In this document: piece by piece, positions 22,807 through 32,500 of the stretch
Layout of the letters: each line of letters begins with the position of its first letter
Position numbering within the stretch: the first letter of the stretch is position 1
Assembly (NCBI GenBank): GCA_024867545.1
Contig: JANFNE010000009.1
Span: 718,501-782,500 of the forward strand
Origin: Phytopythium helicoides
Lineage: Eukaryota; Oomycota; Peronosporomycetes; Pythiales; Pythiaceae
DNA: 64,000 nucleotides
Direction: 5' to 3'
Translations under genes and position numbers: made by a program
Notes under the pieces: generated by a model
Told to the model about the DNA's origin: nothing
Databases searched by the model: none
What the model saw: the letters and a program-made list of their open reading frames with translations, nothing else

Positions 22807-23703
22807 TCACTTCTCGGGCTCGTCCAGCGACGCTTCCGGGCTCTCGGGCGGCTCGGGATCGGGCCACGCCTCTTCCATGTCTTCATCCTTGTTGTTGTTG
22901 AGGTCTTTGCGGTGGAACAGCGCGCTGCTGCTGAACGACTTGAACAACCTCGCGCCACGCTCCTCGGCTTGGTTATGCGACAGCATGTTGACCTGGCTCG
23001 ACGTCTTCTTGAGACTGCCGCCACCTTGCCGCCCCATAGCCGAGTCGCCAACGACCGTTGGTGCCACAGCATCTTCAACATGCACCGACTTGCGCTTCCT
23101 CATGCCCTCTGGCCTCTTGCTCAGCACGCTGAAGGCCGACGAGACGCGCAGGTGGTTCGGGATCGACAGTCGCACGCGCGGCGAGGACGCCGACAGCTTC
23201 TGCGCCTGCGGTGGCGTCATGGCCCCACAGTTGACCGGCCCCACAACCTCCTCCGCCCTCGTGATCTCGACCTCGTCCACGCTCACGAAGGTCGTGCCAA
23301 GCAGAGGCCCCGCGCGCGTCTTGAATCCAATCTGGCTGTCGTCCTCGTCCTCGTCCGAGCCAACGACGCTCGCGCTGCCTAGCCTCCTCCTGGCGGCCGC
23401 GACCTGGTTCTTGAGCCTCAGCTGCTTGCGCAGCACGTCTCTCGGCTGCGGCGAGGACGGCGGCGTGGACGGGCGCTCACCGGCGTGCAGCCCAAAGACC
23501 GCGAATGGCGGCGGGCGCCTCCTCCTCCTGGCCGCGGCCTCGTCGAACGCGTCCATCTCGTCCTCCTCGTCCTCCTCGCGGGCGTCGACGGCCACCGCGA
23601 TGCGCGTGAGCTTCTCGCGCAGCAGCAGCATGTCCTCCGGGTCGCTGACGAGCGAGTTGCGCCGCGCCGCCGCGCGGATGTTGACGTGGCAGGCCGTCGG
23701 CAT
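22807..23703 (-). CDS. Acidic/basic low-complexity protein, unrecognised
   Basis: I do not recognise a family. The single 298-residue frame starts MPTACHVNIRAAARRNSLVS, has an acidic run (DAREEDEEDEMDAFDEAAA) followed by five arginines and prolines, then SDEDEDDSQIGFKTRAG. Ser/Thr-Pro motifs (STPPSSPQPRD, SASSPR) and RRNSLVS-type sites suggest kinase targets. No membrane segment or catalytic motif is visible; it is probably intrinsically disordered. A longer 440-codon frame lies on the opposite strand but has Ser/Arg-rich shadow composition. It converges with epsin over about 250 bases. Confidence 0.6.
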   Translation of the reverse strand: MPTACHVNIRAAARRNSLVSDPEDMLLLREKLTRIAVAVDAREEDEEDEMDAFDEAAARRRRRPPPFAVFGLHAGERPSTPPSSPQPRDVLRKQLRLKNQVAAARRRLGSASVVGSDEDEDDSQIGFKTRAGPLLGTTFVSVDEVEITRAEEVVGPVNCGAMTPPQAQKLSASSPRVRLSIPNHLRVSSAFSVLSKRPEGMRKRKSVHVEDAVAPTVVGDSAMGRQGGGSLKKTSSQVNMLSHNQAEERGARLFKSFSSSALFHRKDLNNNKDEDMEEAWPDPEPPESPEASLDEPEK

Positions 23704-24442
23704 GGCGGCCTCACGCCTGCGCTGCGATCCGGGCGCCAGCCTCGCGGCCGTTTCGAGGCTCCCGGGCGTCGTTTGGAGCGCGGAAACTCGCGCCGCGCGC
23801 GCGCGAAGCTCTGGGGCGGACGCCGCGGGCGCTGCGAGTGGCGCGGGAGCCTGGCGATCGTCGTGGCGAGCCGTCGCGCCCGCCGGTCATGCCGTCGCTT
23901 CCGCGGCGAGCAGCTCCGTTTTTCCGCTGGAAGCGTTGAAGCCCTTGACTTGCCGCGAGTATAGGAGGGAGTTTTGGCCAATCAGACACGAGGTAGGGCT
24001 GCGGCTGAGAAAATTTTCGGATTTTCGGCTGGAGGCGTTGACTTGACGATTGTAGGCGGAGAGATTCGGTTCGGAGATGGAATGCGAGACACGGCATTCG
24101 ATGAAAATCGAACTGAAAAGATGCAGTTTACAGCCAATCAGGAACAGTGAAACTTCAAGTACGCCACACGACAAGATACGCAGCCTTTCGCCGGTCGGCC
24201 GACGGATGCTGAGATCGCGGCGAGAAAGATCTACCGTAGCTGACGAACATGCAGAGCAGCAACCCCAGATAGAGACAACGTGGCGATGAAGGGAGTCACG
24301 ACAAGCTTCATAGACTCTTCTGCTTGGAGATGCGACGTTCTTAAGGGGTTAAGGCGTCTGCAAGAGGATATTTTTGTTGATCGAAAGAAAAAAAAAGTTT
24401 TCCACGTTCACATGATGATCTCAATGCAAAACGCTAGTGCGG
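23704..24442. promoter_or_regulatory. 739-base gap with two CCAAT boxes
   Basis: Upstream region of the acidic protein gene and 3' region of the WW-ankyrin gene. CCAATCAG-type boxes occur at 23978-23982 and 24134-24138. The first is about 275 bases from the minus-strand start. No gene is seen. Confidence 0.4.
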
Positions 24443-27400
24443 CTATTGCTGCTGCTTGGCTCGACGCAGAACTTCTTGGATCTCGGGTGGAGGCGTCAGC
24501 GGCTTCAGTGGAACGGGCTGGAATGAGGTGTCGAGGTCGGTGTCATCGTAAGATGACATGCTGTCTTCTTCGCCGTTGCTGTCTGCTTCTTCGTGGACGT
24601 CTGCATTTTTCTCCTCACTCTCTTGAGGATCTGACGGTGAGGCTCCACCAAAGCCAAACAGCCAACTCTGTATGTCCAGGATTTTATACTCACGTCAGCA
24701 ACTAGATGGAGAACGCATGCAAATATAAGCACTCTACCTTCCATGTCGAATTCAAAGACTGCGTCTGGGAACTCGGCTGCATAACTGGGGCCACAATCGC
24801 AGCCTCCTTCACTTTTTCTCCTGCTCCTGAACTATCGAGCTAGTGGTTTTGTTAGCCTTCTGCAGCTAATAGAATTTGTACACGAAGCAACGCTTACCTC
24901 TGAAGTGTCGTCCGACTCGTAATTTTCCAGAATTTGGATCGTCTGAATAATGGGGTGATCGAGGCCCATGTCATCAAACTTGTGGCGCAGCGGAGAGCGT
25001 GTCTTGAGATTTCTCAGTGCAGTGAGACCAAAAGAGTTCGTCAACGAAGTGTCGATACCATACTCGAGCAAAATCGCCACACACTCGGCGCTCCCGTCCC
25101 AGGCTGCCACATGCAAAGCTGTCTCGCCGTTCTTATTGACGACGTTCAAGCTTGCTGCGCTTTGTAGCAAGAACTTGGTACATTCATAGTTTCCCTGGAT
25201 GCAAGAAGCCAGCAAAGGTGTGTTGTCATCTTCGTCTCTTGCCTCCAAGTCGGCAGCAAACTCGCAAAGCATCATGACTGCATCAAGGTCGCCAAGTTCG
25301 CAGCTATGCCATAACAAGCAAGTCAGAACCGATAAACCACAATTCAAGAGAAACAGACGAAAACGTACGCTAGATGCAGAGGCGTCCCTTTTTCTCCTGA
25401 ATCACGTTGGTTGGGAGAGCATCCCGACAGTAAGAGCCTCTGAAGTGTGTGCAAATCGCTTCTTCGAATTGGGTCAAAAAGCGACGCATTTGCATCCACA
25501 GTACGAGAGATGCTACTCGAAGGCACACCGGCGCTATCTATGTTCTCGTAAAACCGATTCCACACCGCTTGAATGCGAGATGGTGAGCTTGGAGCAGGAG
25601 GAGGAGGAAGGATTGGAGGAGGAGAATTTGGAACTGGCGGAGTGACGTCAGAAGTATTGATTGGTGTCGCAATATCTCCGCTTCGAACTTCACCCCACTT
25701 GACATTGTGCTTGGAATTGCGTTTCCGAGTTGGTGGCGACAAAATGGATGTGTGGTGTTGAGTCGGGTCATTAGAGGCATAGGTTCGCTGATCGTTACCA
25801 GAAAGTTGGACTTGTTCTAGGCCAGGCAAACTCTCTCTTCTCGAGTAGGTTGACGATGAGCTCTCATACTCGTAAGGAACAGACACTGCGTTATTGTTGC
25901 TTACTATAGGTGCAGCGGATATCTGGAGCGCTTGCAACGAAGCCATGAGAGATGCATTTTGGTCGAGAGACTGCTGTAATTTCTGGTACAGAACTTCTTC
26001 GCTTTTTGCGCGATCACCCCGTTCCTTCTTTAGTTTGGCATACGCGTCGCGCGCAATCGACTCTAGCATCGAACATCTTGTTGCTGTTGCGAGTTGGAGA
26101 GTCTGAAGAGTTTGAAATTGAGCGGCTTTATCCATTGCCTTCGCTTCTAGCTCAATCCGTAACTGCTTCTCCTACACAGGTGTAAAATTTATTAGACATG
26201 CATGCAACTAAAGACCAACAGTTCGAGTCACCTTCTGCATTTCTTCGTTTGCACCGCGCAAGCTTGCAGAGAGCGATAACATTTGAGCACTGTATTTTTT
26301 CTCATTGCGCTTTTTGTCCTGTTTCAACAAGTTCACATAGATAAGAATGGGTACGTTGATCAGCGATCCAACGTTATCGAAGTACCTTGAGCTGTTCTTC
26401 GAGGGCATTTATTGCCTGTTGAGTTTCGTCAACAAAGCTACGAAGCGCTTCAAGGACCTCATAGTCGCATCCCTCAGGCTTCGGGATAATAGCCGACAAG
26501 AGCTTATCGACGTCACTCACTTCTTCGCTCAGAGTTTCAGCGGCGACAGTTGATGTGCTAGGCGAGACAACGGTGGACTCAGAAAACTGGGAAAACTCCA
26601 TCTCTTGGAGTAGCTGCACGCACTCGACGCTATTTGCCAGAACACCAACAACTACCGGAGTCTGTCCGTGAGAGTTTTCCACACGAACATCCGCACCACG
26701 CCTCAAGAGCGATCTAACAGCCTCCGGATTACTTAATTGTGCTGCAAAATGCAACGCAGTTTCGCCATCACTGTTTTGCCAATTGATTAGCAAAATACTA
26801 GCTCGTTGCGCTGCATCTAGCACAGCTTCGAGGAGTTCGTTGTTCGCTGAACAAATGGTTAGATGAACGGCCGAATTTCCAAAGCTATCTCTTGACGAGA
26901 GCGATCCTCCACATTCGAACAGCATTTTGAAAAGCTGAAGTTTGCCTAGTCTGCATGCCAGAAGTAGTGGGGTCATTACATCAGAAGAAGAAGAGCGGTC
27001 GATTTCTGCCCCGTAAGTTATCAGTAGCTCAATAGCAAGCTCATTTCCAGCCTGGACAGCATGATAAAGAAGTGTCGATCCATCTTCGTCTGTGATATTG
27101 GGATCTAAGCCTCCAAGAAGTGCATTCTCGAGATACTTCAATTGATCCGGAGAAAAAATGACGGTAAATACATCCGGATCGCTTCGGTATATCTCTTGAG
27201 GAAGCTGCCAGCGGCATTCGTGAGTGATTTGGTTATAGTAGTAAACGTGACCTGACTCGCTCGTACACGAAATCCATTCAGACTGCTCTATTGGTGCATT
27301 CGCAGAAGCAGTCGCATCATTTGCAGAAATAACGACAGATGTCGGCGCTGATTCTAACACATGATGTTGAGCCTCAGGAGGTTGAGGCATGTTCGATTCT

Positions 27401-28038
27401 GTCTTACCACCAGGAATTGCTTCAGCCTTATCCGATGCTTCAGTTTTGTGTTCGGTAGACTGTATCTCGAGATCTTCTGGGCTTGCTTTGCAACTGGAAG
27501 GTTCTTGGTGATTATAGTTGACGTTAGGTGTTGATGGCAATGCCGATGCAGCCTCCTCCGAATCCAACTTGCTCTCTGATGGTGACAACATGCCGCTTTC
27601 GATGTCGTCTCCGACATCGCCAAAATCCTGTACAGTTATTGAGGCGATAGACGAAGCTTTGTTTTCGTGATTGGTGCTTGCTGCTTGCAGCTCAGTTCGC
27701 TTTAACTCATCATTGAGGTCTTCCTCATTTTCAGCTTGATCAACTCTCCGTGCAGCTAGCTTCGGCACTCTTGGGTGGGTAGGTGCTCGACTCCTGGCAC
27801 TGCGTCGCGAGCTTGCCCACTCACTCGCCCCCTCATGCCCATTCTTCTCCTCCCCACTCTCTTCTTTCGCCTCATCAGAGACCACATCCTGCAGTCGCTC
27901 AGCCGCAACTCGATATATATCAAGCATCGGTGCAGGCGGCGGAAGTGGCGTCCCCATCACAATCTCAACTCCTCCATCTCCGTCCTCCTCCTCCATCACC
28001 TCCACCTTCTTCTCCTCTCTCCCTTCCTTCTTCTCCAT
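24443..28038 (-). CDS. WW-ankyrin-coiled coil-ankyrin scaffold protein
   Basis: Likely a protein-interaction scaffold; no catalytic motif. Six exons: 28038-26386, 26318-26232, 26171-25369, 25303-24898, 24839-24738, 24667-24443; 1091 residues. A disordered N-terminus leads to a WW domain near residues 250-280 (SEWISCTSESGHVYYYNQ, ending CRWQLP). Ankyrin repeats follow (for example DEDGSTLLYHAVQAGNELA and SDGETALHFAAQ). A coiled coil spans about 525-680 (DKKRNEKKYSAQMLS, KLKKERGDRAKSEEVLY). A Pro-rich run then precedes a second ankyrin array (KGTPLHLACELGDLDAVM, NGETALHVAAWDGSAE). The end is acidic. An in-frame Met at 28131 would leave only 29 bases to the divergent nuclease gene, so I prefer 28038. 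Confidence 0.85.
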
Positions 28039-28160
28039 GCTTGACAAGTGTTGAAACCTCCGCCGCTTCACCGCCACCAATGCCAACAACTTCAACTTCA
28101 GGTTACGCGCAGGGTACGCTCGGTTACGCACTCGATTGACGCCATCACCTATTAGTCAAC

Positions 28161-29521
28161 ATGCAGCTCCGCTTCCTGACGTTCAACGTCTTCTTCGAGC
28201 CCGTGGGCCGCGAGCCCCGCATGCGCGCGCTCGGCCGCATGATCGAGAGCATGCGACCGGCGGTCGTGGGCTTCCAGGAAGTCACTCGCGAGGCGCTGGC
28301 GCTGCTCCAAGCCCAGGTGAGACCGCGCCGCGCGAGCAGCTCCGAGCGGATGGCCGACTGACGAGCGCTCTGTGTCCCCCGCCAGAGCTGGGCCAAGTAC
28401 TACGACTGCAGCGCCGACACGGCCCAGCCGTTCTCCGAGGCCTACTTCGTGGTGCTCTTCAGCGCGCTGCCCGTGCGAGGGCTGGAGACACATCCGTTCG
28501 CCAACACGGGCATGGGCAGGGAGCTGCTCGTGATGAAGGTCGAGCCGGCGCCAGGGTGGTCGCTGTTCGTGGGCACGGCACACCTCGAGAGCCTGCCGCA
28601 GTTTGCGCAGACAAGAGTCTCCCAGCTCAAGGAGAGCCTCACGACGCTGAGGGACCGAGTTAACAACTCGGAGGAAAGGGACGGTAAATGCCTTGGCGCA
28701 GTCTTCATGGGCGACACCAACCTCATGAGGGCGGATATGGGGCTGCTGGATGACAGACTGGCAGCAGTTGGAGACCTGGAGGTTGAACCGGCCAAGACCG
28801 GGAGGTCCAAGTGCCGAGAGTGCCAGCAGACCATCGAGCAGGGAACTGTCCGCGTCGGCAAGATGGCCAAGGAGCGCCTGCCGAATGGCAAGTCGCGCGA
28901 CATCCGCCACTGGTTTCACGAAGCATGCTTTATGACTTCGGCAAGCGATATCGAGAAGCAATTCGTACGCGATAGGTCACCCACTGAGCGCTCTGGTGAA
29001 GACACGGGGGAGGGCGGGAGCTGGAGCACACGTCCATCTATTGACTTTGTACGCTGCTTTCTAAATGCCGACGATCACCTGACCTTGACTCACATTATGT
29101 TACGATTATTGTACTTCAGGCTACTGCTGGTCTTCCCGGAGGGTGGACTGACCTGTGGCTATCTGTTCCGGGAAACACCGAGGACAATGGCCTCACCTAC
29201 GATGGCAAAACGAACGGGTTGATCAACAACCGCTCCTTCCAGAGCCGACTAGACCGAATCTACTATTATCCGGGCACAACTACCCTCCGTGAAAAGTTCT
29301 CGTCGTCCCCGTCCAGCATCCTTGAGAGCATTCAGATCGTCGGTAAGACCAAGATTTCGAACGGGCTGTGGCCATCAGACCACTATGGACTCCTGAGCGT
29401 GTTTAATTTCGCGGACTGCGATGACAAGGAGACTCCAGGGTCAAAGCGTCCTGCACCATCCACAGGTGAAGGTGGTGGCCGTCAACTGGGAGCACGCAAT
29501 GCCCCGATTTCAATCGAGTAG
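28161..29521 (+). CDS. TDP2-like endo/exonuclease/phosphatase with internal PARP-type zinc finger
   Basis: Member of the exonuclease-endonuclease-phosphatase fold closest in motifs to tyrosyl-DNA phosphodiesterase 2, which frees topoisomerase II adducts from DNA 5' ends. Exons 28161-28316, 28386-29048, 29120-29521; 406 residues. Catalytic motifs in order: FLTFNVFFEP, VVGFQEV, MGDTNLM, GWTDLWL, RLDRIYYY and PSDHYGL. Between GDTN and WTDLW lies an inserted finger at about residues 186-236: KTGRSKCRECQQTIEQG, then RHWFHEACF, the CxxC...HxxC layout of PARP-type DNA-break-sensing fingers. No such insert is known to me in animal TDP2. No N-terminal ubiquitin-binding domain precedes the fold. A nuclear DNA repair role is inferred. 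Confidence 0.85.
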
Positions 29522-29554
29522 CCTAATTCAACTTGATTTTCTGTTCTACTTATG

Positions 29555-32500
29555 TCAATAAATTCCTTGACGCGAGGAAAGCATGTCATCCACATTCCCA
29601 CTATTGTTCCCACCAGCGCGCATACCGCTCTTGCGACGCATTTTCATGAGGCCTACCGTTCCTCCACCGACAACAGAGTCCGAGTCACCATCGCCGAACG
29701 AAAGCATCCCTTTCTTGGAGGATGAAGATGTGGCACTTTGATCCAGCCAAATCGGCACTTTTTGAACTTGTTGCTGTTGCTGCTGTTGCTGATTTTGATG
29801 GTCGCCATCATGCGCCCCTTTGTCACGAGATGCAGTGACAACATAATTGTCGTTCTTGGATACAAATATGTCATCGTCGTCCTGATCTTGGTGATTTGCT
29901 CCACTTGATCGCCGGCTATTGCCTGGTGCTGACTGTGGTGGCGGGAAAACGTCAGCCATGAGCTCTTTTTCCTCAACTGGGACTGATCGAGGAGGACGGA
30001 GTGCAGCAATTCGTCGCACATGAGAAGCTCGACTACCACGTATAACATTGGATCCTTCGTTACCATCGGATACTGTGCTTATTCCTCCGAAATCTTCAGC
30101 AAGTAATAGCTGTATGCGCTTTTGTAAAGCAGGTGAGCACCCAGTTTGAACGAATTTGACAACTTCGGCTTCGCGAGATGTCTTGAGCTGCTGCATTATT
30201 TTGTGCGCAGCCATTCTCACTGTCGGGCTAGGATGTGCGATGGCGGACCCAAGAAATGGGATTAGGTTTTCAACACTAAGTGAGTCTGTAGACTGTTTTG
30301 AGCTCGAGTTCGTGGTGCTTCCAGACCGCCGCCGACCGAGATCAGCAGTTGCAATGGCATCTTCTAGACGAAAATGTTCAAGAAGGTACTCATGGAGCAG
30401 CTCCAATCGCATCATGAACTGCCATCGCAATTTTGCAACCTCGATTTTTCGCTCCGGGGTGGCAGCAGGCGCACCCAATGTGTCTTTTTGTTCAGGAGCG
30501 CTAAGCAACGCATTACATACAGCGTTCTTTCCTACAGCGTGCCGCGATGCAATGAGCTGCAACAACGATTTGACTTGTGATCTTACACGGACGCTTTCAC
30601 TTGCAGATTGCTGGACAATGCTGCGAACAGTGGAACCGAGAACCAAGTGAACGCCCCATTCTCCCCATGGAATTGCGTACTCAGCTGTAACTGCGCCGTT
30701 CCCAGGGGGATCGACAAGTAAATGAACAATTTCAAACGCCGCGAGGCAAACTGATGGTGCTGCATCCGCCATCAGCTGTTTGGCTAACAAGCAGCAAATT
30801 TCCCAGGCACCTTTGAGGCTCGGCTTCTGCGGCGACGAAATAAACAATGCGACCAGTTTGTCGGTACCTTCGCACCGCTGGGCACTTGAAGATGATATGA
30901 GTAGCTCAGTAATCTCGCTTGAGCATACGGCTGCAAGCTTGTGAGTGTCGATCGTGACAGTCTGTCTTCGCGCGCTGTCGACTTCTGGTCGTGTCGAACC
31001 ACTTCCGTCACCTTCATATCCGGGATCTCCACCTGATGGAAGCGTTTTCTTGATTTGCACAACAGTCCGCGAAATCGCATCTCGAATGGCAGGTTTAGCT
31101 TGAGCCAGCAGCCCATTCAAGTCGATTTGGCCATACGTCTCATCTGACCCACCACTTGTTACTTCAAAAATGGCGGCATACGTCGCCACTGCGGCGTTGC
31201 GGACATCCACATGCTTGTTATCGAGAGCTGGGCCGACAATTCCAAGAATGAGATTCATGTCCGGTCGAGCCTGAGATGATACGGCATGCGCTTCCTTGAC
31301 AAGCGTGGTGAGCAGCTTCAACAATTCTCCGTTCATGACAGCAGAGGATGCAACAGAAGGAGAAGAAAGAACCAGCTGCTGATACTTTTCAGATAGCATT
31401 TTACACATGCGCGCGTAGCCGATGTGGCTGAGCGATGCCATCGAGCGCAGTAGCGTGAAACAGTCTTGGCGAATTCGCTGCTTGGTATCACCAAGTTTCT
31501 GCAACACCAATCCAACAACATTCTCCAAAATTTCATCGATAAACTCGTGACTAGAAGAAATGAGCGGCAAGAAATCAGTTGCGATAATCTGAAAAAGTCG
31601 CAATGAGCACTGAAAGACGCGAGCCACCGTGTCATTCAGGCCCAACTCGAGCACATGTGCCAGATTGCGAAGTGTTTCCAAGGTCTTCGGAAGAGCTTGC
31701 TCAGCTGGTATTTTGCCATTGGCGCAGCAGACCACTTGGCGTTCTATTTCCCTCACAGCAGCTTCGCGCTGAGCCCAAGCCTTATCAAGCAAGCACCGAA
31801 CAATCTCTTCGCCGAACCCCTGGATAATGGTTGCAAATACCTCTTTTTGCTCGCTGGTGAGCGCGGTTCCGTATGGAAGTGGAGCAGCTGAGGCGGACTG
31901 GGTACCGCTACCACCGCTCATTGATGAATTAGAACTAGAGGAGAGTGAAGTATTTGCAAGAGCTGGGCGATGCTTTGTTGATGAACCTGATGCTGTCGGA
32001 GGTCGGACACCCCCTGATGTTCCAGGACGAGCACTTGGATCGCTAGAAACTTCGAAATCATCGACTTCTTCCATCAGCATATCAGCTTCTAAAGCCCCCT
32101 TTTCGACTAAACGTGAGATAAGCTTCTGACGCGCTGACCGAGCCAGCGCATCCAAAAAAGGCATCGCAGCGCTCCTTGCTGCTTGGAGAGAGTCAGCAAT
32201 AATCTGCAGCGCAACTTGACGAACGTTTTGATCGCGATGCTCACATGCTTGTATAGCCGGTTGAAGAACATTCTTGATGGGCAGAGAATGCTGCTGCTCC
32301 CCGTCTTGTGAATTTTCCTTAACTCCAAACTCCAAAAGAAGTTTTGATATGAGCGCCAGTTTGTTGGCTACGTACGTGGCCGACAGTGCTTGTGGAGATG
32401 CATTGCGATCACAAGCAATCATTTCCTCGAGCAACATCTCGGGACCGATTGATGCATATTGTCGAGACAACAGCAACAAAGCATCCTCTGTTGCCACATG

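Noticed and set aside
22724..24046. 440-codon plus-strand frame opposite the 298-residue acidic protein
   Set aside because: Composition is Ser/Arg-rich shadow of the GC-rich opposite strand, with no recognisable motif; the minus frame has a better protein-like profile.
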